Part shown: piece after piece, positions 24,071 through 32,944 of the stretch
Numbering within the stretch: the stretch's first letter is position 1
Layout of the letters: each line of letters begins with the position of its first letter
DNA from: Actinomycetota bacterium
GTDB lineage: Bacteria > Actinomycetota > Actinomycetes > S36-B12 > UBA10799
Direction of reading: 5' to 3'
Assembly: GCA_020637055.1 (NCBI GenBank)
Contig: JACJWR010000001.1
Coordinates: forward strand, 186,001-250,000
DNA length: 64,000 nucleotides
Notes under the pieces: generated by a model
Seen by the model: only the letters and a program-made list of their open reading frames with translations
Told to the model about the DNA's origin: nothing
The model's database searches: none
Made by a program: the position numbers and the translations under genes

Positions 24071-25846
24071 GTGGCGGACGAGACGCCCGATCCCTTGGCG
24101 AAGAAACTTCAGTCGGACTACCACCAGGGAGGCAGCGGCGGCCCGATCGTGGTGGACGACTGGGCGGGCGGGATACCGCAGACCAGGGCCCACATGCCAT
24201 CGATCCGGGTGGGGCGCCGCTGGTTCAGTTCCCTCTGGTTGATCCCGATCGGCGTGGTGGGGCTGGTGCTCACCATCGCTGTGGTTCGCGATGCCTCCCG
24301 CTACCGCTGGTTCCAGGATTTCATCGCCACCTACCCCGGGACGTCCACCGACTACGTGACTGCCGTCGACGGGGGCTTCCCGGCCTGGCTGCGCTGGCAG
24401 CACTTCTTCAACCTGTTCTTCATGCTGTTCATCATGCGGGCCGGCCTGCAGATCCTCGCCGACCATCCCCGGCTGTACCTCAACGCCGGCAGCACCCCGG
24501 ACACCGAGTGGCTGCGCATGCGCGGCCCGGTGCCGGCCGATCGGCGCGACAGCGACGATGCCGCGAGAGTATGGACCGCGAAGGAGGATTCGGTGGCCTT
24601 GCCCGCGCAGGTCGGGTTGCCGGGCTTCCGCCACTCCATCGGCCTGGCCCGCTGGTGGCACTTCAGTTTCGACCTGCTGTGGTTGGTCAACGGCCTCATC
24701 TTCTACATCTTGCTGTTCAGTTCGGACCAGTGGCGTCGGCTCGTGCCGACCTCGTGGGACGTCTTTCCCAACGCGGCCTCCACCGCGCTGCAATACCTGT
24801 CCCTCGATCTGCCCCCGAACGAGGGATTCAGCACCTACAACGCACTGCAACTGCTGGCGTACTTCATCACGGTGTTCGTGGCCGCGCCGCTGGCACTTGT
24901 CACCGGACTGCTGCAGGCACCTTCGGTGGCCGCGAAACTCGGCACCGGGGTGGGCCCGCTCAACCGTCAGGTGGCCCGCTCAATCCACTTCCTGATCTTC
25001 CTGTGGATGGTGTTCTTCATCTTCGTGCACACCTCGATGGTGTTCGTCACCGGATTCGTGGGCAACATCAACCACATCACGCTCGGGACGGACACCGACT
25101 CGGCGACCGGTGTGGTGCTCTACGGCCTGTGGATGGCCGTCGTGGTGGTGTTCTGGGTGCTCGCGTCGCCGGTGACCATCCGGCATCCGCGCCTCATCCA
25201 ACGCGCCGGCCGAGTCATGGTGGGCCACATCAAGGCGTTCATGGAGTGGTGGTCGCCGAAGGCCACCTACACCACCGAGGACATCTCGCCCTACTTCTGG
25301 ACCAACGGCGAGAAGCCGACCAACCCGCGCTACGCCGAACTCCTCGCCGCCGGGTGGAAGGACTACCGGCTGCGGGTGGACGGGCTGGTGGCCAACCCGC
25401 TGGAGTTGTCGTACGCCGAATTGCTCGACATGCCCAAGTCGCAGCAGATCACGGCCCACTACTGCATCCAGGGATGGTCCGGTGTGGCGGAGTGGGGCGG
25501 GGTGCAGATGAGTCACATCATGGATCTCGCGCAGCCGCATGACCGGGCCAAGTGGGTGGTGTTCTACTCCTTCGCCGACGGGCCGGAGGGCGGTCGCTAC
25601 TACGACTGCCACCCGATCGAAAACATGCGCCATGAGCTGACGATCCTGGCCTACGAGATGAACGGCGAGCCGCTCAACGAATCCCACGGCGCACCCTTGC
25701 GGCTACGCGACGAGGTGGAACTGGGTTTCAAGCAGGTGAAGTGGATCGAATCGATCGAATTCGTCGAGTCGTTCGCCCACCTCGGCGCGGGGCAGGGCGG
25801 CTACAACGAGGACCAGGAGTTCTACGGCTACCGGATGCCGATCTAG
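24071..25846 (+). CDS. Cytochrome b-molybdopterin oxidoreductase fusion
   Basis: 591 residues joining two redox modules. Residues about 45-390 form a cytochrome b561-like membrane domain with four or more helices; likely haem ligands are His111, His197 and the helix pair His306-x13-His320. Residues about 425-591 are a sulfite-oxidase-type molybdopterin domain with the molybdenum-ligand Cys465 in AHYCIQGWSG and a C-terminal KQVKWIESIEF. Electrons could pass between the quinone pool and the Mo site in one polypeptide, a layout comparable to the separate MsrP/MsrQ pair. No TAT signal is evident, so the side of the membrane on which the Mo domain lies is unclear. Start GTG 24071, divergent from the RCC1 gene (227-nt gap, no recognised signal in it). 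Confidence 0.8.
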   Translation: MADETPDPLAKKLQSDYHQGGSGGPIVVDDWAGGIPQTRAHMPSIRVGRRWFSSLWLIPIGVVGLVLTIAVVRDASRYRWFQDFIATYPGTSTDYVTAVDGGFPAWLRWQHFFNLFFMLFIMRAGLQILADHPRLYLNAGSTPDTEWLRMRGPVPADRRDSDDAARVWTAKEDSVALPAQVGLPGFRHSIGLARWWHFSFDLLWLVNGLIFYILLFSSDQWRRLVPTSWDVFPNAASTALQYLSLDLPPNEGFSTYNALQLLAYFITVFVAAPLALVTGLLQAPSVAAKLGTGVGPLNRQVARSIHFLIFLWMVFFIFVHTSMVFVTGFVGNINHITLGTDTDSATGVVLYGLWMAVVVVFWVLASPVTIRHPRLIQRAGRVMVGHIKAFMEWWSPKATYTTEDISPYFWTNGEKPTNPRYAELLAAGWKDYRLRVDGLVANPLELSYAELLDMPKSQQITAHYCIQGWSGVAEWGGVQMSHIMDLAQPHDRAKWVVFYSFADGPEGGRYYDCHPIENMRHELTILAYEMNGEPLNESHGAPLRLRDEVELGFKQVKWIESIEFVESFAHLGAGQGGYNEDQEFYGYRMPI

Positions 25847-25921
25847 CGGGGCGGATTCGGCCCAGTGGCGGGATCCGCCGCCCTCTGGGGGTGTCCTGAG
25901 CCATCGCGCAACACGAACGTG

Positions 25922-25952
25922 GTGGGCCCCAGGGATGTTCCCTGGGGCCCAC
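25922..25952. terminator. Perfect 14-bp terminator hairpin
   Basis: GTGGGCCCCAGGGA and TCCCTGGGGCCCAC surround the 3-nt loop TGT. It lies between the end of the molybdopterin oxidoreductase gene and the 3' end of the opposite-strand tRNA-Pro, so it can terminate both. Confidence 0.85.
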
Positions 25953-25956
25953 ACAA

Positions 25957-26033
<77 letters not shown>

Positions 26034-26121
26034 TCATCGCCCGCCGCCCGCTCTTGCTGGGGGCGGGTGACAACTTGCCCATCGTAGCCTGACCGACCGC
26101 GACGTCGGCCCCGGGGTGAGG

Positions 26122-27198
26122 TCAGGCGGGCGTGAACTCCGCAGCCAGCAACTCGGCGATCTGAGCGGTGTTCAGCGCCGCCCCCTTGCGGAGGTTGTCG
26201 CCGCACAGGAAGAGGTCGAGGGCGAACGGGTCGTCGAGTGACTTGCGAATCCGCCCGACGTGGGTGGGGTCCGTGCCGACGGCATCGGCAGGGGTTGGGA
26301 ATTCCCCGGCGGCCGGGTCGTCCACCACCACCACCGACGGTGACTGGGTGAGCACATCACGCGCGTGATCAGCGTCGACCTCGCTGGCGAATCGGGCGTG
26401 GATGGCCAGCGAGTGGGTGGTCACCACCGGAACCCGGACGCAGGTGGCGAAGACGGGGAGGTCGGGAAGATCCAGGATCTTCCTGGTCTCGTTGCGGACC
26501 TTCAGTTCCTCGGACGAGTAGCCCGCTTCCTTCAACGAACCGGCCCACGGCACCACGTTCAACGCCAACGGCGCCGGGAACGGCCCGTAGTCGCCGACGG
26601 TGGCGCGGACGTCACCGGCGCGGGTGCCGGCGTCGGTGCCGGCTACGGCCTCGGTCTGTTCCCGCAGGGTGTCGATACCGGCTTGGCCAGCGCCCGAGGC
26701 GGCTTGGTACGACGCCACCACGAGGCTCTCCAGTCCGTACGAGCGGTGCAGGGCCCCGAGCGCCACGATCATCGACAGGGTGGTGCAGTTGGGATTCGAG
26801 ATGATGCCGCGCGGGCGTTGGGCGGCCTTGTCGGGGTTGACCTCGGGCACCACCAGCGGCACCTCGTCGTCCATCCGGAAAGCACCCGAGTTGTCGACCG
26901 CGATTGCCCCGCGGGCCGCGGCGATGGGCGCCCACTCGGCGCTCACCTCGTCCGGCACGTCGAACATCGCGACATCGACGCCGTCGAAGACCTCGGGGGC
27001 GAGCGCCAGGACCTCGACGTCTTCACCGCGGACTTGAAGCACCTTGCCCGCGGATCGGGGTGAGGCGACCAGTCGGATCTCGCCCCACACGTCATCGCGG
27101 GTGCTGAGCAGATCGAGCATCACGCTGCCGACCGCTCCGGTGGCGCCCACCACGGCGAGGGTGGGCTTGGAAGAGCGATCTTGAACTGGAGAAGTCAT
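26122..27198 (-). CDS. asd: Aspartate-semialdehyde dehydrogenase
   Basis: 358 residues. It reduces aspartyl phosphate to aspartate semialdehyde with NADPH, the branch point to lysine, diaminopimelate, threonine and methionine. The N-terminal Rossmann motif is VVGATGAVGSVML, the catalytic cysteine is in SNPNCTT, and the substrate-binding region includes YQAASGAGQ. The ATG overlaps the stop of lysC (ATGA), the classical actinobacterial lysC-asd operon. It supplies precursor for the metX-metY pathway encoded at the right end of this window. Confidence 0.96.
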   Translation of the reverse strand: MTSPVQDRSSKPTLAVVGATGAVGSVMLDLLSTRDDVWGEIRLVASPRSAGKVLQVRGEDVEVLALAPEVFDGVDVAMFDVPDEVSAEWAPIAAARGAIAVDNSGAFRMDDEVPLVVPEVNPDKAAQRPRGIISNPNCTTLSMIVALGALHRSYGLESLVVASYQAASGAGQAGIDTLREQTEAVAGTDAGTRAGDVRATVGDYGPFPAPLALNVVPWAGSLKEAGYSSEELKVRNETRKILDLPDLPVFATCVRVPVVTTHSLAIHARFASEVDADHARDVLTQSPSVVVVDDPAAGEFPTPADAVGTDPTHVGRIRKSLDDPFALDLFLCGDNLRKGAALNTAQIAELLAAEFTPA

Positions 27199-28472
27199 CG
27201 ACCCGTCCCTGCATAGACGATGGCGGTCTCGTCGCTGTCGAGACCGAAGGCGGAGTGCACCGCGGCGGTGGCCCGCGGGGCATCCTCCGCGCGGCAGACC
27301 ACCGAGATCCGAATTTCGGAGGTGGAGATCATCTCGACGTTGATCCCCGCCTCGGCGAGGGCCCGGAAGAAGGTGGCCGAAACGCCGGGATGCCGGCGCA
27401 TCCCCGCACCCACCAGGGACACCTTCGCAATGCCCGGGTCGAACAGGATGTCGGTGAAACCGATGGCTGGCTGTGCCTCACGGAGCGCCGCCATGGCGGC
27501 GTCGGCATCGGATCCGCTGAGGGTGAGGGTGATGTCGGTCCGCCCGTCGGTGGAGACGTTCTGCACGATCATGTCGAGGTTGGCTCCCACCGTGGAGATC
27601 ACCTCGAAGATCTCGGCCGCCTCCCCCGGCTTGTCGGGCACCCCGACGACGGTCAACTTCGCCTCGGTCAGGTCGTGTGCGACCCCGGAAATGATGGGCT
27701 CTTCCATCTCGCCCCTTTCGACGAGCTCTGCCACAGCTTCGCTGGAGAGCACCCAGGTGCCCTCGCGATCGCTGAAGGACGAACGGACATGGATCGGCAG
27801 GTTCTGCCGGCGGGCGTATTCGACGCAGCGGATGTGCAGCACCTTCGCCCCGGCGGCGGCGAGTTCCAGCATCTCCTCGTAGGTGACGGCGGTGAGTTTG
27901 CTCGCCTTCGGCACCGAACGCGGATCCGAGGTGAACACCCCGTCCACATCGGTGTAGATCTCGCACACGTCGGCCCCGAGTGCGGCGGCCAGCGCCACGG
28001 CGGTGGTATCGGACCCACCCCGGCCAAGCGTGGTCACATCCTTGGTGTCGGGCGAGACGCCCTGGAATCCGGCGAGTACCGGGATCGCGTTCTCGTCCAA
28101 TGCGGTGCGCAGCCGTCCCGGCGTGACGTCGATGATCTGGGCCCGCCCGTGCGACGACGTGGTGAGCATGCCGGCCTGCGACCCGGTGTAGGAGCGCGCC
28201 TCTTCGCCTTGGTCGTAGATCGCCATCGCCAGCAGTGCCATCGAGATCCGCTCACCGGCGGTGAGGAGCATGTCCATCTCGCGACCGGCGGGGCTCGGCG
28301 ACACCTGCTGGGCGAGATCGAGCAGATCATCGGTGGTGTCGCCCATGGCCGACACCACCACCGCCACCTCGACGCCGGACTGCTTCGTACCGACGATCCG
28401 ACGGGCAACCCGCTTGATGCTCTCGGCGTCGGCGACGGATGATCCGCCGTACTTCTGCACAACGAGGGACAC
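27195..28472 (-). CDS. lysC: Aspartokinase with two ACT domains
   Basis: 425 residues. It phosphorylates aspartate, the first step of the aspartate family pathway. The kinase domain starts LVVQKYGGSSV and includes GRGGSDTTA. Two C-terminal ACT domains (from about residue 265) carry feedback sites. In related actinobacteria an internal start yields a separate regulatory beta subunit, and the same may occur here. Start at GTG 28472 is supported by GGAG 6 nt upstream and by the conserved N-terminus; a longer frame to 28493 is less likely. It overlaps asd. Confidence 0.95.
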   Translation of the reverse strand: MSLVVQKYGGSSVADAESIKRVARRIVGTKQSGVEVAVVVSAMGDTTDDLLDLAQQVSPSPAGREMDMLLTAGERISMALLAMAIYDQGEEARSYTGSQAGMLTTSSHGRAQIIDVTPGRLRTALDENAIPVLAGFQGVSPDTKDVTTLGRGGSDTTAVALAAALGADVCEIYTDVDGVFTSDPRSVPKASKLTAVTYEEMLELAAAGAKVLHIRCVEYARRQNLPIHVRSSFSDREGTWVLSSEAVAELVERGEMEEPIISGVAHDLTEAKLTVVGVPDKPGEAAEIFEVISTVGANLDMIVQNVSTDGRTDITLTLSGSDADAAMAALREAQPAIGFTDILFDPGIAKVSLVGAGMRRHPGVSATFFRALAEAGINVEMISTSEIRISVVCRAEDAPRATAAVHSAFGLDSDETAIVYAGTGR

Positions 28473-28557
28473 GAAACGCTCCGGGGTAGGCACGAGAGAG
28501 TGGCTCTGGCTGATGGGCGGTACCGGAGGCCAGTCTAACCGAGGCCGATGCGAGCGC

Positions 28558-29151
28558 CTACAACGCGCGCCGTCCCACGAAAGCCCGGCCGAGGGTGACT
28601 TCGTCGGCGTACTCGAGATCGCCGCCGACGGGGAGGCCGGAGGCCAGCCTGGTCACCTTCACCCCCAACGGGCTCAGCATGCGAGCCAGGTAGGCCGCTG
28701 TCGCCTCGCCCTCCAGGTTGGGGTCGGTGGCGATGATGACCTCCGCCACCGAACTGTCCGACAGCCGGGACAGCAGGCTCGCGATCCGAAGATCGTCGGG
28801 GCCGACCCCGTCGATCGGGCTGATCGCCCCGCCCAGCACGTGGTAGCGCCCGCGATACTCCCGGGTTCGTTCGATCGCCACCACATCTTTCGGTTCCTCG
28901 ACCACGCAGATGATGCTCGAGTCGCGCCGGTCATCGCTGCAGATGCGGCAGATCTGCTGGGAGCTGACGTTTCCGCACACCTCGCAGAACTTCACGGTGC
29001 GCGTGACCTCCTGCATGGCCGTGGCGAGTCGATCGACATCCGCCGGGTCTGCGGCGAGCAGGTGGAAGGCGATTCGTTGGGCGCTCTTGGGGCCGATGCC
29101 CGGGAGTCGGCCGAGTTCTTCGATCAAGTCCTGCAGGGCGCCTTCATACAC
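28558..29151 (-). CDS. recR: Recombination mediator RecR
   Basis: 197 residues. RecR clamps DNA and works with RecF and RecO to load RecA at gaps. N-terminal helix-hairpin-helix (LGRLPGIGPKSAQRIAFHLL), four-Cys zinc finger (CEVCGNVSSQQICRIC) and Toprim domain (VVEEPKDVVAIE) are in the expected order and the length is normal. GTG start at 29151, 9 nt after dnaX, with GAGGTGGG as ribosome site. The dnaX-recR pair is conserved across bacteria. Confidence 0.96.
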   Translation of the reverse strand: MYEGALQDLIEELGRLPGIGPKSAQRIAFHLLAADPADVDRLATAMQEVTRTVKFCEVCGNVSSQQICRICSDDRRDSSIICVVEEPKDVVAIERTREYRGRYHVLGGAISPIDGVGPDDLRIASLLSRLSDSSVAEVIIATDPNLEGEATAAYLARMLSPLGVKVTRLASGLPVGGDLEYADEVTLGRAFVGRRAL

Positions 29152-29160
29152 GAGCCCACC

Positions 29161-31200
29161 TCACTGTTCAAACTCGGCGATCTTCTCCCCGCCCAGGGCG
29201 GCTTCGATCAGCGCCACCCCCTGCAACTGCGGCCCCGCGTCGGTCGAGGAGGCCAACTCGGCCTCCTCCTCGGCGATTTCCGCACTCACCACGTCCGGAG
29301 TCTCGGTTTCGCCAGGTGATTCGTCGTCGTCGGTCGCGAGCGCTGCGGCCGGTGGGGCGTTGGACGCGGCGGCGCCGGCCGCCCCGGCCTGGGCTCGGTC
29401 CGGATCCATCACGAGCTCGAACACCAACTTCGTACGCAGCACCGCGAGCATCGCCTCCGAGACCATGGCCGGGTAGGCGGTCTTGCGGAAGTGGTTCACC
29501 GCGCCGGCGTCAGCCACCGCGGCCACCACGACGCCGTCCGAGCATGACAGCGGAACCGACTGCGACACGGTCATCCAGGCAACGCGGCTGCGTGCCTTGA
29601 CGTCGTCGATCACCGCCGGCCAGAGCGACTTCACCTGCTCCAGCGTCGGCCCGGCCGGCGTTGCCGCGGGGGCTGGCGTTGCGGCAGCGGACGGCGAAGC
29701 GGCAGTCGCTGGCGGCGCGGGTTCGGACGGCCTGCTTGCGGCGGGCCGTTCCGGGCTGCCGCCGGGGGTGGCAGGTTCGGGTACGGCGGCCGACCCGACG
29801 GCCGGTGCCGGAGCGGTGGCTGGCGCGATATCGGACAGTCGCCGCGGGCCGCTGCGGCGACCCGGGGTTCCAGACGGGCGTTGACCGCCGGGGGAGTGCG
29901 GCGCTTGCGACGGCGGGGGTGTGGCTGCCTGCCGTGGGGCACTCGCCGGTGGCCCGGGCGGCTGCGAGGTTTCGACCGCGGAGCCCTGGGCCGGGGGATG
30001 CCCGCTGGCCTGCGCCGCGGTGAGGCCGAGTCCCGTCAGTTCGGACACCCGGCGCTCGAGTCGATCGATCCTGGCCGCGAGGTCGAGGTCGACCTCGCCG
30101 GTGGGGGGCAGCGCGAGCCGGGCGCACAGGATCTCCAACGTCAACCGCGGTGCGGTGGCACCCCGGAGCGACGAGAGGCCTTCGCTGAGCAGGTTGGCGG
30201 CCCGGGTCAACTCCGCCGATGTCAGCAGGTCCACCTGGGCGCGCAGGTCGTCCTGCTGTTCCTCTGGCACTTCGATGACACCGCGATCGATAGCCTCCGG
30301 CAACGCCTGCAGCACGATCAGATCCCGAAAACGATCCAACACGTCGGTGGCGAACCGACGCGGTTCGTGGCCCGCTTCGATCACCTCGTCGACGACGCTG
30401 AACAAGGCACCCGCATCGGACCTGGAGACGGCTTCGACCACCGCATTGAGCACCCCCGCATCGGTGACCCCGATGAGTTCCACCGCGTCGGCGTAGGTGA
30501 TTCCGTCCGCACCCGCGCTGGCCACCAGTTGGCCGAGCAAACTCAGGGCATCGCGCACGCTGCCCTCGGCGGCCCTCGCCACCAACGTGAGCGCGGCGGG
30601 ATCCCAGCTCAGACCCTCGGAGTCGCAGATGCCGGCGAGGTGGCCGCGGAGCACCCCGATGGGGACCAACCGGAACGCGTAGTGGTGGGTGCGGGATCTG
30701 ATGGTGCCGAGGATCTTCTCCGGTTCGGTGGTGGCGAACACGAACCGCAGGTGGGCGGGCGGCTCCTCGATCAGCTTCAGCAGGGCGTTGCCGGCATCCT
30801 TCGTGAGCTGGTGCGCCTCATCGATGATGTAGACCGTGTAGCGGCTGGTCACCGGTGCGAAGGCGGCGTTCTCCCGCAGTTCCCTGGCGTTCTCGACCGA
30901 GCGGTGGGTGGCGGCGTCGATCTCCACCACGTCGATCGATCCTGGACCGTTGGGCGCAAGATCGATGCACGGCTGGCAGACGCCACAGGGCTCCGGTGTC
31001 GGACCCTCAACACAGTTGAGGCTGCGCGCGAGGATTCGGGCGCTCGAGGTCTTGCCGCAGCCCCGGGGGCCGGAGAAGAGGTAGGCGTGGTGAACCCTGT
31101 CGTTCCCAAGCGCCCGCAGCAGCGGACCGGTGACCTGTTCCTGACCCACGACATCGGAGAACCGACCGGGGCGGTACTTGCGGTACAGGGCCAGCGACAC
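29161..31200 (-). CDS. dnaX: DNA polymerase III subunit gamma/tau
   Basis: 679 residues. Clamp-loader ATPase: Walker A GPRGCGKT (44-51), zinc ligands C63, C72, C75, C78, the DEAH-type Walker B in YIIDEAHQL and a sensor/SRC region follow the family order. Residues about 395-530 are a long Ala/Pro-rich linker, and the C-terminal 150 residues are the tau-type polymerase-binding region ending KIAEFEQ. I see no slippery heptamer for a programmed frameshift, so only the long form is predicted. GTG start. The SRP RNA gene lies just upstream on the same strand. Confidence 0.95.
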   Translation of the reverse strand: MSLALYRKYRPGRFSDVVGQEQVTGPLLRALGNDRVHHAYLFSGPRGCGKTSSARILARSLNCVEGPTPEPCGVCQPCIDLAPNGPGSIDVVEIDAATHRSVENARELRENAAFAPVTSRYTVYIIDEAHQLTKDAGNALLKLIEEPPAHLRFVFATTEPEKILGTIRSRTHHYAFRLVPIGVLRGHLAGICDSEGLSWDPAALTLVARAAEGSVRDALSLLGQLVASAGADGITYADAVELIGVTDAGVLNAVVEAVSRSDAGALFSVVDEVIEAGHEPRRFATDVLDRFRDLIVLQALPEAIDRGVIEVPEEQQDDLRAQVDLLTSAELTRAANLLSEGLSSLRGATAPRLTLEILCARLALPPTGEVDLDLAARIDRLERRVSELTGLGLTAAQASGHPPAQGSAVETSQPPGPPASAPRQAATPPPSQAPHSPGGQRPSGTPGRRSGPRRLSDIAPATAPAPAVGSAAVPEPATPGGSPERPAASRPSEPAPPATAASPSAAATPAPAATPAGPTLEQVKSLWPAVIDDVKARSRVAWMTVSQSVPLSCSDGVVVAAVADAGAVNHFRKTAYPAMVSEAMLAVLRTKLVFELVMDPDRAQAGAAGAAASNAPPAAALATDDDESPGETETPDVVSAEIAEEEAELASSTDAGPQLQGVALIEAALGGEKIAEFEQ

Positions 31201-31258
31201 GCCTACACCCTAACCCTGGTGTCGGCGGCGGCGAACCGCTCGACCGGCGAAGGGGGAA

Positions 31259-31352
31259 AGTGACCCCCCGCGCACCCGACGGAGCCCGGGTACCCTTGCT
31301 GCCTTCCGGCCCTGGGGGGTTTACGGGACGTCGCCACGCGGGGGGTCGCGAC
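31259..31352 (-). ncRNA. ffs: Small bacterial SRP RNA (4.5S type)
   Basis: The minus strand contains the conserved Ffh-binding loop CAGGGCCGGAAGGCAGC and the flanking helix CCGTAAACCCCCCAGGG / AAGGGTACCCGGG. The ends GACCCCCCGCG and CGCGGGGGGTC (31347 and 31262) close the hairpin. This is the short, helix-8-only SRP RNA of actinobacteria, often located beside dnaX. The exact ends are estimated to a few nucleotides. Confidence 0.9.
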
Positions 31353-31394
31353 CCAGTCTATGCCACCGTCGCCGGGCTGTCGTAAGGTCTCCTC

Positions 31395-31482
31395 GGAGGA
31401 TTCGCCTAGTGGCCTAGGGCGCACGCTTGGAAAGCGTGTTGGGGGCAACCCCTCGCGGGTTCGAATCCCGCATCCTCCGCCA
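31395..31482 (+). tRNA. tRNA-Ser (anticodon GGA)
   Basis: 88 nt including the encoded CCA. Acceptor GGAGGAT / ATCCTCC, anticodon stem CACGC / GCGTG with loop TTGGAAA (anticodon GGA, codon UCC), a long variable arm typical of class II tRNAs, and the T arm GGTTCGAATCC. Confidence 0.95.
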
Positions 31483-31573
31483 CTACCAAGCGGAATCCGC
31501 CCCGACGGACAACTCGAGGCTTCGCCCGAGCGCCTTCACGGACTCGGAAAGCGTCGCTCGTAAAGTGTGGGGC

Positions 31574-32278
31574 ATGGCTGACGAAGGAAGCACGGACCAG
31601 ATGACCGGCGCTGGCGGCTCCGCACCACCGCCCTCAGGTGCGCCCCCCCGGCGCCGCAGCGTCGGCGGCGGCGCCGGCGACCCTGGCGTGAAGAAGACCC
31701 CGATCGGGAAGATGATCCTGATCACCCTGGTCGGTATGGCCGTACTCTTTGGCGTCGGCTACGGAATCGGCCAGTTCTTCCAGTCCAGTTCTTCCGGAAC
31801 TGCGGCCGACGGCGACACCGAACCGGAAACCTGCGTGACGGTCAACGTCACGCCGACCCCGTTGCCGCCGGACCAGATCCAGGTGACGGTGCTCAACGCC
31901 AGCGCGCCGGCCGGCTCGGCCGCATCGACCGCCGAGACGCTCGGTGGCGTCGGCTTCCAGATCGCCGACGTGGGCAACGGCTCCACGGACGTCACCACCG
32001 CCCCCGCGGTGATCCGCTACGGCCCCACCTCGGCGGAGGCAGCCAAGACGCTCAACGCCTACCTCGCCGGAGCCACTGAGATGCAGGAGGCAGCCGACGT
32101 GGTCGGTCTCGAACTCATTCTCGTGGGCCCGTTCGAAGGAGTGGTGGATCCGGCCACAGCCCAGGCCGAACTGACCGTGCCGATCCCCAGCGCGAGCGGT
32201 CCCGGTTGCACCCCACCGGCTCCCGGGGCCCCGGCCGACCCCAACGCGGTTCCGCAACCGACGCCGGCGGCCGCCTGA
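31574..32278 (+). CDS. LytR C-terminal-domain (LytR_C) membrane protein
   Basis: 234 residues: a short charged, Pro/Gly-rich cytoplasmic N-terminus, one transmembrane helix (about 49-70), a linker, and a LytR_C domain starting IQVTVLNASAPAGSA with GFQIADVGNGS. Such single-anchor proteins are common in actinobacteria and related to the C-terminus of LytR-CpsA-Psr ligases, but the catalytic LCP domain is absent. A Pro-rich tail ends the protein. Likely leaderless: TAAAGT ends 7 nt before ATG 31574 and there is no Shine-Dalgarno. The gene is bracketed by two tRNA-Ser genes. Confidence 0.8.
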   Translation: MADEGSTDQMTGAGGSAPPPSGAPPRRRSVGGGAGDPGVKKTPIGKMILITLVGMAVLFGVGYGIGQFFQSSSSGTAADGDTEPETCVTVNVTPTPLPPDQIQVTVLNASAPAGSAASTAETLGGVGFQIADVGNGSTDVTTAPAVIRYGPTSAEAAKTLNAYLAGATEMQEAADVVGLELILVGPFEGVVDPATAQAELTVPIPSASGPGCTPPAPGAPADPNAVPQPTPAAA

Positions 32279-32312
32279 GCAGACGCCACCGGCGCCCGGT
32301 ATTGTTTCCGGC

Positions 32313-32402
32313 GGTGGCGTGTCCGAGCGGCCAAAGGAGCACGCCTCGAAAGCGTGTGTGGGGGCAACTCCACCGTGGGTTCGAATCCCACCGCCACCGC
32401 CA
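32313..32402 (+). tRNA. tRNA-Ser (anticodon CGA)
   Basis: 90 nt including encoded CCA. Acceptor GGTGGCG / CGCCACC, anticodon stem CACGC / GCGTG with loop CTCGAAA (anticodon CGA, codon UCG), a long variable arm and T arm GGTTCGAATCC. The anticodon stem equals that of the tRNA-Ser 0.9 kb upstream. Confidence 0.95.
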
Positions 32403-32462
32403 TGGGTGCCTACGCACCCCCGAATGGGCTAGTGTGACCACCTCACCGACGAGGGGAACGCG

Positions 32463-32936
32463 ATGCCCAGAAACACGATCTGCCTGTGGTTCGACGGCGA
32501 CGCGGAAGACGCCGCCACCTTCTACTCCGCGACCTTCCCGGACAGCGAGTTGCGGGCGGTGAATCGGGCGCCCGCCGACTTCCCCTCCGGTAAAGCTGGC
32601 GACGTCCTCACGGTGGAGTTCAGCGTGGTCGGGATCCCGTGCCTCGGACTCAACGGCGGCCCGAACTTCCCCCAGACCGAGGCCTTCTCGTTTCAGATCA
32701 TCACCGACGACCAGGAAGAGACTGACCGCTATTGGAACGCCCTGGTGGGCAATGGCGGTCAGGAGAGCGCGTGCGGTTGGTGCAAGGACCGCTGGGGCGT
32801 CTCCTGGCAGATCACGCCCCAGGTTCTGCTCGACGCCCTGGCCGCGGGAGGCGAACAAGCGCGGCTGGCGTTCGAAGCCATGCTGCCCATGCAGAAGATC
32901 GATATCGCCACCATCGAAGCCGCTTTGGCCGGCTGA
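32463..32936 (+). CDS. PhnB-like VOC-superfamily protein
   Basis: 157 residues of the vicinal-oxygen-chelate fold, PhnB / 3-demethylubiquinone-methyltransferase-like subgroup. Typical segments are LWFDGDAEDAATFYSATF near the start, the central LGLNGGPNF and the C-terminal CGWCKDRWGVSWQITP. No quinone methyltransferase activity should be assumed from the family name. A TAGTGT box lies upstream and GAGGGG gives a ribosome site 7 nt before the ATG. The gene ends 8 nt from the convergent HNH gene. Confidence 0.85.
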   Translation: MPRNTICLWFDGDAEDAATFYSATFPDSELRAVNRAPADFPSGKAGDVLTVEFSVVGIPCLGLNGGPNFPQTEAFSFQIITDDQEETDRYWNALVGNGGQESACGWCKDRWGVSWQITPQVLLDALAAGGEQARLAFEAMLPMQKIDIATIEAALAG

Positions 32937-32944
32937 CCGCGCTG

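Noticed and set aside
22455..24242. 595-codon frame opposite the RCC1 gene
   Set aside because: Repeats in it only mirror the ARLADTR repeats of the real gene; no start signal or family match.
29161..31200. Programmed frameshift making a gamma subunit of DnaX
   Set aside because: No A-rich slippery heptamer with a following stem was found in the linker region.
31395..32402. tRNA-flanked genomic island between the two tRNA-Ser genes
   Set aside because: The interval holds only one ordinary LytR_C gene with normal base composition and no integrase.
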